A stretch of 64,000 nucleotides of DNA from Myxococcales bacterium (GCA_004193285.1 SECP01000033.1:34073-98072); one strand, 5' to 3'; shown: positions 27,080 through 36,441, numbered from the stretch's first letter. The notes: a model not told the origin generated them from the letters alone. Translations and numbers: made by a program.

Positions 27080-27619
27080 TCAAAGGCGGTCGCGCAGGAG
27101 CTCCCAGGCTCGCCGACGGTGGGAGCGCGCGTCCTTTTCCTCCGGCGCCATCTCCCCGAAGGTTCGCCCTTCCCCCTTCGGCACGAACACCGCGTCCCAA
27201 CCGAAGCCGGACTGGCCGCGCGGGTGCAAGGCGAGCAGGCCGTCTACCGAGCCCTCCACGACCTCGCTCCCCGCCTCCGAGCAGATGCCCAGGGCGCAGA
27301 CGGCCCGCACCCGCCTGTCCCCCAAACCGTCCGCGGCGCGACAGATGGATTCCAGGCCGCCCAACTTTTCCCAAAACTTGATGTAGGGACCGGGAAACCC
27401 ACCGAGCCCCACGAGCTCGAAGCCGGCGTCTTCGACGATGACCGGGCGCTGCAAGCGTTGATAAGCGAGGCGGGCTTTGGCGAGCGCGATCACGCTGACG
27501 CTCTCGCCTTGGAGCTCGTCCAGCTCCAGCTCCACGCGCTCGACGGCGTAGCCGAGGATGCGCTGCGCCTCGCGCCATTTGTTGATGTTGGAGGTGACGA
27601 AAATCCAGCTACCAGGCAT
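27080..27619 (-). CDS. rdgB: Non-canonical purine NTP pyrophosphatase (RdgB/HAM1)
   Basis: A 179-residue ITP/XTP/dITP pyrophosphatase that cleans the nucleotide pool. Signatures present: IFVTSNINKWREAQ (substrate loop), VIVEDAGFELVGLGGFPGPY (catalytic Asp and Gly loop), GFGWDAVFVP and FGEMAPEEK, then SHR near the end. It is slightly shorter than the E. coli enzyme (197 residues) but complete. ATG is 27617-27619. It lies 56 bases downstream of the ABC-F gene on the same strand. Confidence 0.93.
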   Translation of the reverse strand: MPGSWIFVTSNINKWREAQRILGYAVERVELELDELQGESVSVIALAKARLAYQRLQRPVIVEDAGFELVGLGGFPGPYIKFWEKLGGLESICRAADGLGDRRVRAVCALGICSEAGSEVVEGSVDGLLALHPRGQSGFGWDAVFVPKGEGRTFGEMAPEEKDARSHRRRAWELLRDRL

Positions 27620-27675
27620 ACCGGCTCTCTAAGAATTGCCAACCAAGCGCGCTTTTGACAAGGCCATTCGGCTCG

Positions 27676-29604
27676 TCATTCTGCGGCAAGGCTCTCGATT
27701 TCGGCCTCGATAGACTCCCACTTGGCCATCAGCTCGGTGATTTGCACGACCAGCGCTTGCTCCTCGCGCTCGAGCGCGGCGACCTCGGGCTTGGCCGTGC
27801 GCTCGTAGAAGCCCGCTTCGCACCACTGCGCGGCGATGACCGCTTTGCGCGACTCCGCCCGCTCGATCGCGGCGAGCACTTCGTCACGCTGGCCGGGCAG
27901 CTGCTTCTTGCGGTTCTTGCGGCGCTTTTGTTCTTCCCAGGACAGCACCGGGCGCTCGCCAGCCTGGGCCGCGGCAGCTTTTTCGCGCTTGTCCTTGAGC
28001 GCCACCGCTTCCGAATCCAAATGGTCGTCACCGCAGCGAGCCAGGTACTCTTCGTACGTTCCCGGGAAATCCCGGAATCCCTGGGGCGTGACCTCCAGCA
28101 CCCGCGTGGCCAGCGCGGACACGAACGCGCGATCGTGCGACACGAACAGCACCGTCCCCTCGAAGGCTCGCAGGGCATCCACGAGGGCGCCGATCGCCTC
28201 CAGGTCCAGGTGATTGGTGGGCTCGTCCAGCACGAGCACGTTCGGCTTTTGCACCATGATTCGGCAGAAAACCAGGCGCGCCGCTTCCCCGCCCGAGAGC
28301 GCGGCGACCGGCTTGTTCACGTCCTCGCCCGAAAACAGCATGCGCCCCAGGTGCCCCCGCACGGTGGCGGTGCCTTCTTGAGGAATGACGTCCCAGATCA
28401 CGTTCAGCGGCTTCGCGGCGCCGTCGGCCAAGAGATCGTGGTGGTCCTGGGCAAAGTACCCGACGCGCGTCTCGTAGCCCCACGCCACCTTGCCCGAGTC
28501 CGGCTTCAGGTTCTCGGTGGCGATCTTGAGGAGCGTCGACTTGCCGAGGCCGTTGGGGCCGATGATCGCCACGCGCTCGCCGCGGCGAACCGTGAGCGAC
28601 ACTCCGACCAGCACGTGCTTCGCGCCGTACGCCTTGGAGACTTCCTCCAAGGTGAGCACCTCTTTGCCGCTCGGGCGCTCCGGCTCGAACTTGAACAGCG
28701 GGGAACGCCGCGAGCTGCTCTCCAGCTCGTCCACCTCGATTTTTTCGAGCTGCTTCAGCTTGCTCTGGGCCTGGCGCGCCTTCGTGGCCTTCGCCCCGAA
28801 GCGCTCGATCCACGCGCGCTTCTCGGCGATCGTCGCCTCCGCGCGCTCGATCTCGGCCTCTTTGCGGGCTCGCACCTCCGCCTTCTCGCGCACGAAGTGG
28901 CTATAGTTGCCGGGGTAGAGCTCGATGGTGCCGTAGTCCACGTCGAGGACGTGAGTGGCGACGTTGTCGAGGAAACGCTGGTCGTGGGAGATGACCAGCG
29001 CGCAGCCGCGGTAGGCAGCGAGGAACTTCTCCAACCAGCGGATGGACAGGATGTCCAAGTGGTTGGTGGGCTCGTCCAGCAGCACGACGTCGGGCCCGCC
29101 TATGAGCACCTGCGCGAGGAGGACGCGAAGTTTGAATCCACCGGAGAGCGTCGCGAGCGGCTGGCGGTGCACGGCCACCGGTATGCCGAGGCCCTCCAGA
29201 ACGTGACTGGCGCGCGCTTCCAGAGTGTAGCCATCGTGCGCCGCGATGCGATCTTCCAGCTCCGCCAGGCGCGCCGCGTCCGGCACCGGAGCTTCCGTCA
29301 AACGGCGCTGCTCGGCCAGCGCGCTCGTGACGAGCTCGTCCCCGGCCATGGCAACGCTCAAGATCTCTTCCGAGTCGCTGAGGAAGCGGTCCTGCCGCAG
29401 CACGCCAACTCGGGCGTCCTTCGGCCAGACGACTTGCCCTCCGCTCGCGGCTTCGTCCCCGCACAATATCTTGAGGAAGGTCGTCTTGCCGGACCCGTTG
29501 GCGCCGACCAAGCCGTAGCGAGAGCCCTTGACGAGCTTGTGAGTGACGCCCTCGAACAGGGTGCGCGCGCCGAAGGATTTGGAGAGGTCGGTGATGCCGA
29601 TCAT
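27676..29604 (-). CDS. ABC-F family ATPase (YbiT/Uup/EttA-like)
   Basis: A 642-residue soluble protein with two ABC ATPase domains and no membrane domain, typical of ABC-F translation factors that act at the ribosomal E site. Domain 1: LVGANGSGKTTFLK, signature TLSGGFKLRV, LLDEPTNHLD; domain 2: IIGPNGLGKSTLLK, ALSGGEAARLV, VLDEPTNHLD. Between them is the charged P-site-tRNA-interaction linker (residues about 230-310). A C-terminal helical arm (REKAAAAQAGERP ... KKQLPGQRDEVLA) resembles that of Uup/YbiT. It may rescue stalled ribosomes or give antibiotic resistance; the sequence cannot decide between these. It is 17 bases downstream of the hybrid kinase gene. Confidence 0.92.
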   Translation of the reverse strand: MIGITDLSKSFGARTLFEGVTHKLVKGSRYGLVGANGSGKTTFLKILCGDEAASGGQVVWPKDARVGVLRQDRFLSDSEEILSVAMAGDELVTSALAEQRRLTEAPVPDAARLAELEDRIAAHDGYTLEARASHVLEGLGIPVAVHRQPLATLSGGFKLRVLLAQVLIGGPDVVLLDEPTNHLDILSIRWLEKFLAAYRGCALVISHDQRFLDNVATHVLDVDYGTIELYPGNYSHFVREKAEVRARKEAEIERAEATIAEKRAWIERFGAKATKARQAQSKLKQLEKIEVDELESSSRRSPLFKFEPERPSGKEVLTLEEVSKAYGAKHVLVGVSLTVRRGERVAIIGPNGLGKSTLLKIATENLKPDSGKVAWGYETRVGYFAQDHHDLLADGAAKPLNVIWDVIPQEGTATVRGHLGRMLFSGEDVNKPVAALSGGEAARLVFCRIMVQKPNVLVLDEPTNHLDLEAIGALVDALRAFEGTVLFVSHDRAFVSALATRVLEVTPQGFRDFPGTYEEYLARCGDDHLDSEAVALKDKREKAAAAQAGERPVLSWEEQKRRKNRKKQLPGQRDEVLAAIERAESRKAVIAAQWCEAGFYERTAKPEVAALEREEQALVVQITELMAKWESIEAEIESLAAE

Positions 29605-29621
29605 GACGAAGCGGGCGCAGC

Positions 29622-31904
29622 CTAGCGCTCGAAGGGCGCTTCGCCCAGGCTACGTTGCACGGCCGCCAGCAGCTCCGCGAAGCCGTACGGCTTGACCAGA
29701 ATGCCGGTGAATTGGCTGCTGTGCACGGCCGCGCTCGCCCCGTAGCCGCTCGAGAGCAACACCGGCACGGCCGGGTCCAGCTGCCGGATGCGATGCAGGG
29801 CGTCGACGCCGTTCATCTGCGGCATGGTCATGTCCATCAGCACCAGCCGGACCTCGGCTCGATTGCGCTCGAAGCACGCGACGCCCTCGACCCCGTTTCC
29901 GGCCGTGAGCACGCGATAGCCATGCGCCGACAGCACACGACGCGCGACGCCCAGCACTCCCACGTCGTCGTCCACGACGAGCACGGTGCCGCGCACGCTC
30001 GACGTCGGCGGGGTCACCGCCGCCTCACGCGCGGGTAAAAAGAGCCGTACCTCGGTCCCGACCCCCAACGCCGAATCGATGCGGATCGCGCCGTGGTGGC
30101 CGCGTACGATGCCGAGGACCGCCGCCATACCGAGCCCGCGGCCCTGGAACTTGGTCGTGAAGAACGGGTCGAAGACCTTGCCGCGCGTCTGCTCCGACAT
30201 GCCGTCCCCGTCGTCCTTGACGGATAGAACGACGAAGTTGCCGGGCTTGCAGCCGTCGTGCTGGCAGCCGAACAGCTCGCTTTCGGTCACGAAGCGCTGC
30301 TCGATGCCGATGACGACCCGCCCAGCGCGCTCCCCGAGTGACTCCGCCGCGTTGGTGATCAGGTTCATGAGCACCTGGCGGATCTGAGTCGCGTCCACGT
30401 CTACCGGCGGGAGGCCCTCTTGGAATTGGTAATGGAGCTCCACCTGCTTCGGGATGAGCGCCGCGAGCAGCCGCGCCATCTCCCGCACCGCCCCGGGCAG
30501 ATCCAGCGGCGAGACTTTCATCTTGCCCTCCCCCGAGTAGTCCAGCATCTGGCGGGTGAGCTCGGCGGCGCGCTGAGCGCCAATCTCTATCTCTTCCAGC
30601 AGCGGCGTGAGCCGGGGGTCATCCCCGCAGATGCTCTTGGCGAAGGTGGCGTTGCCGAGGATGGTGACGAGCAGGTTGTTGAAGTCGTGCGCGATGCCGC
30701 CGGCCAGGACTCCCAGGCTCTCCAGCTTCTGGGTTTGGCGGAGCTTGTCCTCGAAGCGCTTACGGTCCGTGATGTCCAGCAGGGTGACGACCGCTCCCGT
30801 CACCTCTTGAGTCGCGGGGTCCCGCATGGCGACGGCGCGGTACACGGCCCACGACACCTCTGGCTTGCCAGGCCGGCGCACCCCGAGGGTCACCGCCGCC
30901 TGCGCCTCACCCGTGGCGAGCGCTTTTGCCACCGGGTAGTCCTCCACCGTCGCCGGCCGACCGTCCTCGAAGATGGTCTCGCTCTCGAAGTCCGAGATGA
31001 CGCGCTGGGTGAGCACGTCATAGCTGAGGCCGAGGATACGCATGGCCTCGGCGTTGGCGCTGCGGATCGCGCCGTCTCTCCCTACCTCCACGACGCCGCC
31101 CGGCAGCGCTTCCACCAAACGAGCGTTGAGCTCACGGCCGAGCTGCTCGCGGCGCTGCAGCTCCAAGTTGGAGCGCAGGAGCTGCGCGTCCGTGCGCTTG
31201 GTGAGGAAGCTCTCCACCTCGTAGCCGGCGACGCGCCCGGCGTGCTCCGGATGATCGCTGACGTAGGCCCGGATCCGCTCTTCAATGCGCGACGGCGAAG
31301 CCATGATGAAGCGGCACGTGTCGTCGCCCTTGGCCCGACACAGAATCTCCGCGGCGACGAGCGGCACCCCGAAGGCGTGCTCGCACCAGCCCGACGAATA
31401 GCCCGAGTTCATGACGCACACCGCGTGGGGGGACGACTTACCGGCCGCGAGCCAGGAATCGGACTCGAAGGAGTACGGGTGATCGTAGAGCAGGTAAAAG
31501 TCGTCGTTCGGGCTCGGCTTGCTCTCTGCCGAGATGTCCACGAAGGCCCAGCCTGCGTAAGCGAAGTGAACCGGGCCTGCGGACATGCGGGCGATGGGGT
31601 CGGTCACCTCCATGCGCCCCGCGAACGTGCCCGCGTCTGCCATGCCCATCGCGTGCGCTAGATCGAAGAGCAACCCGTGCGCCACCGCGTGGGACTCGTC
31701 CACGCTCCCGTAGAGACGCTGCATCAGCTCGTGAAACTCTACGGAGAGAGCGCCAGCGCGGACCAGCACGTACCGCTGCCCGGCGATCTCGATGCGCGCT
31801 CGCTCCGGCTCGAAGCTCCGGTCGGCGAAGTAGGCCGAGACGTAGGACTGCGCCTGTTCGAACAGGGGCGCTAGCGGTTCCGGCACTCGGACGGTCTTGA
31901 GCAC
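29622..31904 (-). CDS. Hybrid histidine kinase with XylR_N and V4R sensor domains
   Basis: A 760-residue soluble kinase. Order: an XylR_N-like effector-sensing domain (about 15-115), a V4R domain (about 130-205, ending in the diagnostic ILCRAKGDDTCRFIMA), a PAS domain, a DHp helix with H406 (GGIAHDFNNL), an ATPase domain (LMNLITNAAES, DDGDGMSEQT, GRGLGMAAVLGIV), and a C-terminal receiver with phospho-Asp in LVLMDMTMPQMNG and conserved Lys in VKPYG. XylR_N/V4R domains usually bind small aromatic ligands in sigma-54 activators; here they control a kinase, an uncommon combination. The cognate output regulator is not next to it. The ABC-F gene follows after 17 bases. Confidence 0.88.
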   Translation of the reverse strand: MLKTVRVPEPLAPLFEQAQSYVSAYFADRSFEPERARIEIAGQRYVLVRAGALSVEFHELMQRLYGSVDESHAVAHGLLFDLAHAMGMADAGTFAGRMEVTDPIARMSAGPVHFAYAGWAFVDISAESKPSPNDDFYLLYDHPYSFESDSWLAAGKSSPHAVCVMNSGYSSGWCEHAFGVPLVAAEILCRAKGDDTCRFIMASPSRIEERIRAYVSDHPEHAGRVAGYEVESFLTKRTDAQLLRSNLELQRREQLGRELNARLVEALPGGVVEVGRDGAIRSANAEAMRILGLSYDVLTQRVISDFESETIFEDGRPATVEDYPVAKALATGEAQAAVTLGVRRPGKPEVSWAVYRAVAMRDPATQEVTGAVVTLLDITDRKRFEDKLRQTQKLESLGVLAGGIAHDFNNLLVTILGNATFAKSICGDDPRLTPLLEEIEIGAQRAAELTRQMLDYSGEGKMKVSPLDLPGAVREMARLLAALIPKQVELHYQFQEGLPPVDVDATQIRQVLMNLITNAAESLGERAGRVVIGIEQRFVTESELFGCQHDGCKPGNFVVLSVKDDGDGMSEQTRGKVFDPFFTTKFQGRGLGMAAVLGIVRGHHGAIRIDSALGVGTEVRLFLPAREAAVTPPTSSVRGTVLVVDDDVGVLGVARRVLSAHGYRVLTAGNGVEGVACFERNRAEVRLVLMDMTMPQMNGVDALHRIRQLDPAVPVLLSSGYGASAAVHSSQFTGILVKPYGFAELLAAVQRSLGEAPFER

Positions 31905-31920
31905 GACGTTGCGACGGAAG

Positions 31921-33456
31921 CTACCAGGCGGTGGGTCGGTAGTCCTTCAGGAACTGACCCCACACGTGTTTCCCGGTATTCATGCCGTCGAAGATGGGAT
32001 CCACGATGCGGGCGGCGCCGTCCACGATGTCCAGGGGTGGATGGAAGCCGCACTCTTCGGTCTTCCGGCGAGCGATGTGGTGCGGATCTTCGTCCGTCAC
32101 CCAGCCCGTATCTACGCTGTTCATGAAGATGCCGTCCTTGGCGTAGTCCACCGCGGAGGTGCGGGTCATCATGTTGAGCGCCGCCTTGGCCATGTTGGTG
32201 TGCGGGTGCTTGTCCGTCTTGAAGCGGCGATAAAACTGCCCCTCCATGGCCGACACGTTGACGATGTGCTTGTCGAAGGTGCGGGTTTTCAGCATCAGCT
32301 CCTTGAGCCGAGCGTTGAGCACGAACGGGGCGATCGCGTTGACGAGCTGCACCTCGAGGAGCTCCACCGTGCCCACCTGGTCCAGAGGCAGCCGCCAGCT
32401 GTTGATGTCCCGCAGATCCACCTGCTGCAAATCTGCATCGAGCTGCCCGGCGGGGAACAGCTGCTGGCCCGCGAGGCGATCTTCCTCCGCGAGCGCGACC
32501 TGAGACAGCGCGGGCGCGGCGTGCAACCCCACCGGGAAGAGCGGACCGCGATCGGGGCCCTCCGTTAGCCCCCGGGAATCACGAGCACGCAGCTCTTCGT
32601 AGCCCAGGAGTAGCCGCCGCGCAGGCTCCGGCAATTGTGAGTCGGGCAGGAGCTCGGCGTCCATGAGGTGTCGATAGAATCCGGTCGGGCGCCGCACGGT
32701 TTGGCAAGCGTTGTGGAGCACGAAGTCCAGCTGGCTCTCCGTCTCACCGAGGTGCTTGGCGAAGGCCTCCACGCTGGGCGTGTGGCGCAAGTCCAGCCCG
32801 TACACCTGGAGCCGGTCGCCCCAGCTCTCGTAGTCCTTCTCGCGGGCGTAGCGCTGCGCGGCGTCACGCGGGAAGCGCGTAGTGACGACCACCCGCGCCC
32901 CCGCGCGCAGGAGGAGGATGGCCGCCTGATAGCCGATCTTCACGCGCGCCCCGCTGATCAGCGCGACGCGCCCGCGCAGATCGGCGGTCTGCGAGCGCTT
33001 GTCGAAATTGAAATCCCCGCACTCACGGCACATCTGGTCGTAAAAGGAGTGCACGCGCGTGACGCGGGTCTTACACACGTAGCAGGCTCGCGGCTCTCGC
33101 AGGTCCGGCGTCGGCGGGGCTTCCTCGCGCTCGGTCTCCGCGCCAAAGACGCCGCCGCCAGCGGCCAGCAGCAGCTCCGGCTCGGGCGTCACGAACACCG
33201 GTTCGAGACGCTTTTGGCGAATCTGCGCGCGCTCCAGCAGCGCTCGATCGTGCTCCTTGACCTCGCGCTTGTCCTTGCGACGGGCGGCGCGCAGCAACTG
33301 CCGCTGTTCGTTCCGGTCCGGACGAGACACGCGGCCCGCCGCGGTCAGCAAGCGATGCCGCTTGTCCACGGAAACGTTCAGCAACTCTGCGCGACTTTCG
33401 GCCAACCCCTCCAGAACGCGCAGGCAGTCGTCGATTTCCTTCTCGGTCAGCGGCAT
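31921..33456 (-). CDS. Zinc-ribbon SDR-family oxidoreductase lacking the catalytic Tyr
   Basis: A 511-residue protein. The N-terminal 125 residues are charged and helical, followed by a zinc-ribbon-like pair (CYVCKTRV ... CRECGDFNF, residues about 125-150) and a Rossmann domain starting GRVALISGARVKIGYQAAI, where the usual TGxxxGIG is SGARVKIG. The catalytic Ser is present (HIVNVSAMEG), but the YxxxK motif is TNMAK: the Lys is kept and the Tyr is Thr. The block HTNMAKAALNMM is otherwise typical of an SDR subfamily with this feature. It could therefore be a non-canonical dehydrogenase or a binding protein. ATG 33454-33456 is chosen because the longer start reads into the hairpin upstream. Confidence 0.82.
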   Translation of the reverse strand: MPLTEKEIDDCLRVLEGLAESRAELLNVSVDKRHRLLTAAGRVSRPDRNEQRQLLRAARRKDKREVKEHDRALLERAQIRQKRLEPVFVTPEPELLLAAGGGVFGAETEREEAPPTPDLREPRACYVCKTRVTRVHSFYDQMCRECGDFNFDKRSQTADLRGRVALISGARVKIGYQAAILLLRAGARVVVTTRFPRDAAQRYAREKDYESWGDRLQVYGLDLRHTPSVEAFAKHLGETESQLDFVLHNACQTVRRPTGFYRHLMDAELLPDSQLPEPARRLLLGYEELRARDSRGLTEGPDRGPLFPVGLHAAPALSQVALAEEDRLAGQQLFPAGQLDADLQQVDLRDINSWRLPLDQVGTVELLEVQLVNAIAPFVLNARLKELMLKTRTFDKHIVNVSAMEGQFYRRFKTDKHPHTNMAKAALNMMTRTSAVDYAKDGIFMNSVDTGWVTDEDPHHIARRKTEECGFHPPLDIVDGAARIVDPIFDGMNTGKHVWGQFLKDYRPTAW

Positions 33457-33479
33457 TTCGCTGGCCGCCCTAGCATGAG

Positions 33480-33517
33480 AGCCTTCGGGCGGCATTCCCC
33501 GCTGCCGCCCGAAGGCT
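33480..33517. terminator. 15-bp GC-rich hairpin after the small gene
   Basis: Left arm 33480-33494 and right arm 33503-33517 are perfect complements (AGCCTTCGGGCGGCA with TGCCGCCCGAAGGCT) around an 8-base loop. It starts right at the stop of the leftward 118-residue gene and lies just upstream of the SDR start, so it could terminate the small transcript or regulate the larger one. No T-run follows on the minus strand. Confidence 0.55.
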
Positions 33518-33874
33518 TCAGGGGTCCGCGACCGATGTCTTTGGCAGCGGTTCCCGCGTCGCCTCCGCGATGTTGGACTCGTCGACGTCGTAGGCGAACT
33601 CCTGGCTTGCCCGGGTGCTCACGAAGGGGCCGCCCGACTCCTCGGGGAAAATGCGGTCGCGCCGCTCGGGCTCGCTCTCCTCTCCGGAGGTAGCGGACTC
33701 CAAAAACGCTTCCCCCAGCTCCTCGGCGAGGGGCTCCCCGGTGCGAAACCCGCTTAGGAACGCCGAGTCATCGGTCCGCTGACTCCGCGCCTCCGCCGAT
33801 ATTCGGCGCTCGTACTCCGCGTCCACGTGCCCAGTAGCGTCTCGGCGCTTGGTTGCCTTCTTTCGGTCGACCAT
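33518..33874 (-). CDS. Small acidic hypothetical protein
   Basis: A 118-residue charged protein rich in Glu, Ser, Arg and Ala (TDDSAFLSGFRTGEPLAEE; EESEPERRDRIFPEESGG). It has no signal or membrane segment and is probably disordered in part. ATG 33872-33874 is preceded at a good distance by GAGAGGA, which supports it being real. No family is recognised. It is the first gene of the leftward group and is followed at once by a strong hairpin (33480-33517). Confidence 0.6.
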   Translation of the reverse strand: MVDRKKATKRRDATGHVDAEYERRISAEARSQRTDDSAFLSGFRTGEPLAEELGEAFLESATSGEESEPERRDRIFPEESGGPFVSTRASQEFAYDVDESNIAEATREPLPKTSVADP

Positions 33875-34079
33875 CTCGGAATCCTCTCTTTCTCGAGCTC
33901 GTCAAACACGTTGAACCAGTTGGCAAAGGCCGAAGCAGCCCTCACCCAAGCTCCGAAAGCGTGAAGCTCTCGAAAGCTACGCCTCTCACCCCGGAGCGCA
34001 ACGAAAGTCTCACACGGTGCGCGCATGTCGTTTAACGCTCGCTGCTATTTCAGTCACTTAGAGGTCTAACGAGTTTGAT

Positions 34080-35093
34080 ATGCTGCCCGTTGCTTCTCCC
34101 AAGCTACGGATGCGCTCGCTACTTACGGCTTTTACCTGTCTCGCCATGGGGCTGGCGTTTTGCGCCCGCCACGCGCACGCCCAAAGCGCGGCGGACGCGA
34201 GCTTCCGCGCGGGGCTTGCGCTCCGCTATGGGCCCATCCACCACCAAGACGTGCACACCCGCGGAGCTCATTCGCTCGGCGGCGCCGCGGACTACATCAC
34301 CGCGGTGGACTTCGACGGCGACGACGACGCCAGCAACAACTGGGACAACGCGGGCGATGCGCGCTTCCCACTCGCGGCGCACGCCTACTTTTCGGTCGTA
34401 GAGAGCGCGACTCACTGGTTCATCACGTACTTGTTCTTTCACCCGCGAGATTGGTCGAGCTCCTTCTTCGAGACCGAGCACGAGAACGACTCGGAGGGCG
34501 TCCTCATCACGGTGGCGCGCGACGGCTCGCAGTTCGGCTCCCTACGCGCGGCGGTTACGGTCGTGCACTCGGACTTCTATTCGTTCCTGCCGACCGGGAG
34601 CCGCTGGAGCTCGGGCCGCGAGAGCGTGGACGGAGCTCTGACTTTGTCCCCTTTCATGGGTGACCTGCATCCCGTCACGGCCCAGCAGGCGGAGACCCAC
34701 GCGCTCAAGGCATGGCCCTATTACCGAATTCGCCGCCAAGGGGTCGTGTACTACCCGTCGTTGACGGAGGCGGAGGTGCCGGCGAGCCCGGACGACCGAC
34801 AGGTAATGTATCGACTACACGATATGTTGGAGCCCTCGGGCCTGTGGGCCCGCCGGGAGAGCTCCAAGCTGTTTGCGCGGTTCGGCGTATTCGCCGGAAA
34901 CCGCTCGGGCGGCTGCGGGCAGAGCGCGTTCTGGTGCTCGAGGAACGCCGCGCGCGTATCTTGGGGCTGGAACGACCACGACGACCAGAACCCGACCGGC
35001 GCGATGGCCAGTGATCCAGCGGCTCTCGTGAGAGGCTACTTCGGCTCCCGAGAGCAGGTTTCGCAGAGCTACCTGTTCAATCCGTTTCGCTGA
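34080..35093 (+). CDS. Secreted hypothetical protein
   Basis: A 337-residue protein with a signal peptide (RSLLTAFTCLAMGLAFCARHAHAQ, cleavage about residue 35) and a mature region with HHQDVHTRGAHSLGGAADYI, VDFDGDDDASNNWDNAG, HWFITYLFFHPRDWSSSFFETE and HENDSEGVLITV. The Asp-rich and HEND motifs suggest metal-binding surface loops; the fold may be related to secreted Vps62-type beta proteins, but I am not certain. Two Cys pairs (CGQSAFWC) occur near the end. ATG 34080 is used; ATG 34110 is an alternative that still keeps the signal. It lies 33 bases before the PRPP synthase gene. Confidence 0.65.
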   Translation: MLPVASPKLRMRSLLTAFTCLAMGLAFCARHAHAQSAADASFRAGLALRYGPIHHQDVHTRGAHSLGGAADYITAVDFDGDDDASNNWDNAGDARFPLAAHAYFSVVESATHWFITYLFFHPRDWSSSFFETEHENDSEGVLITVARDGSQFGSLRAAVTVVHSDFYSFLPTGSRWSSGRESVDGALTLSPFMGDLHPVTAQQAETHALKAWPYYRIRRQGVVYYPSLTEAEVPASPDDRQVMYRLHDMLEPSGLWARRESSKLFARFGVFAGNRSGGCGQSAFWCSRNAARVSWGWNDHDDQNPTGAMASDPAALVRGYFGSREQVSQSYLFNPFR

Positions 35094-35126
35094 GCCCTGC
35101 CGCACCCGTGGTAGGGTCGCGCCGGT

Positions 35127-36077
35127 ATGACCTCTGCTCCGGAAAACTTGAAGGTGTTCGCCGGCAGCTCGCACCCGGCGCTCGCGCAGGAGATATGCGA
35201 CAGCATCGGCATCCCGCTCGGCCGCGCGACGACGAAGCGCTTTTCGAACGAGAATCTGAAGATTCGCATCGAAGAGAACGTGCGTGAGCACGACGTGTTC
35301 GTGGTGCAGACCGCATGCCCGCCGCTCTCCGAGCACATCGTGGAGCTGCTCATCATGTTGGACGCGCTGAAGCATGCGTCCGCCAAGCGCGTCACCGCGG
35401 TCATTCCGTACTTTCCGTACGCGCGCAGCGACAAGAAGGACGAGCCGCGCATTTCCATCTCCGCTCGGCTCATGGCCGACCTGCTCGCCACGTCCGGCGC
35501 AGATCGCGTGCTGACCATGGACCTGCATTCGCCGCAGATTCAGGGCTTTTTCTCCATCCCTGCCGACCAGCTGACGGGCGTGCCCGCTTTGTGCGAGCGC
35601 CTGAAGAAGGACGACCTGTCGCAGACGGTCATCGTCGCGGCGGACGTGGGCGAAGCCAAGGACGCCGGTCGCTTTGCCAAGCGTCTAGAATTGCCGCTGG
35701 CCCTCATCGACAAGCGCCGCTACGGCGACGACGAGAACGCGAAGCCCGCGCACGTCATCGGCGACATCGCCGGCAAGGACTGCTTGCTGGTAGACGACGA
35801 GATCGCGACCGGTGGCACCCTGTACAGCGCCACCGATTTCCTGCTCGAGCGCGGAGCGCGCTCGGTCTCCGCCGCGGTCGTGCACCCGGTGCTGTCCGGC
35901 AAGGCGCCGGAAAAGCTCAGAGCCTCACGCTTGCAGCGGCTGCTGGTCACCAACACGCTGCCGATTCCGGCGGGGGCGATGTCGCCGAAGATCGAAGTGC
36001 TCTCCCTCGCGCCGCAGCTGGCGACGGCCATCCTCCACATCCACGACGGCAGCTCGGTCTCCGCGCTCTTCACCTGA
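35127..36077 (+). CDS. prs: Ribose-phosphate pyrophosphokinase (PRPP synthase)
   Basis: A 316-residue enzyme forming PRPP from ribose 5-phosphate and ATP for purine, pyrimidine, His and Trp synthesis. Visible blocks: VFAGSSHPALAQEI, YFPYARSDKKDEPR (ATP flap region), DLHSPQIQGFF, and the PRPP-binding LLVDDEIATGGTLYSA. The metal-binding DDE in place of the common DDIID and the ENVREHDVFVVQTA strand fit a divergent class of this family. Length is normal. ATG 35127. Its stop lies 8 bases into the end of the convergent small gene. Confidence 0.93.
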   Translation: MTSAPENLKVFAGSSHPALAQEICDSIGIPLGRATTKRFSNENLKIRIEENVREHDVFVVQTACPPLSEHIVELLIMLDALKHASAKRVTAVIPYFPYARSDKKDEPRISISARLMADLLATSGADRVLTMDLHSPQIQGFFSIPADQLTGVPALCERLKKDDLSQTVIVAADVGEAKDAGRFAKRLELPLALIDKRRYGDDENAKPAHVIGDIAGKDCLLVDDEIATGGTLYSATDFLLERGARSVSAAVVHPVLSGKAPEKLRASRLQRLLVTNTLPIPAGAMSPKIEVLSLAPQLATAILHIHDGSSVSALFT

Positions 36078-36441
36078 GTCGTGCTGCAAGTCCCAGGTGA
36101 CGAAGAGCGCCGGCAACCGTCGTCGCCATCGCGCAGACGGGCTCTAGGCCTGGCTCCGCATAGACCAGGTAGTCGCGCGCAATGACGTCGTAGCCCGCCA
36201 AGTGGCGCACGTGCCGCAGGCTCGCGCCATTCGCGAGCTCCAGCGTGCCGTGGCTCGTGCTCCTTGCCTCCGGGTCGAAGGGCGAACCGTAGCGGAGCAT
36301 CACCGCGCGGAGCGCCCCCTCGGGCAGCTGAAGCTCGGAGTCGTCGCTGACCAACGTGAGCTCGAGCGCAGCCTCGTCGGCACGTAGGAACACCGCCGCG
36401 AGCTCTCCACTCGGCAAAACGAGCTCGTGAATCTTGAGCAT
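36070..36441 (-). CDS. Hypothetical protein, 123 residues
   Basis: A small soluble protein beginning MLKIHELVLPSGELAAVFLR with balanced composition and GC3 bias. No domain is recognised. Its 3' end overlaps the end of the PRPP synthase gene by 8 bases on the opposite strand, and its start faces the chemosensory operon across a 303-base intergenic region. Confidence 0.55.
   Translation of the reverse strand: MLKIHELVLPSGELAAVFLRADEAALELTLVSDDSELQLPEGALRAVMLRYGSPFDPEARSTSHGTLELANGASLRHVRHLAGYDVIARDYLVYAEPGLEPVCAMATTVAGALRHLGLAARLR

Noticed and set aside
27655..29625. 656-residue plus-strand open frame
   Set aside because: Fully antisense to the ABC-F gene and of low-complexity composition; the minus frame has all ABC motifs.
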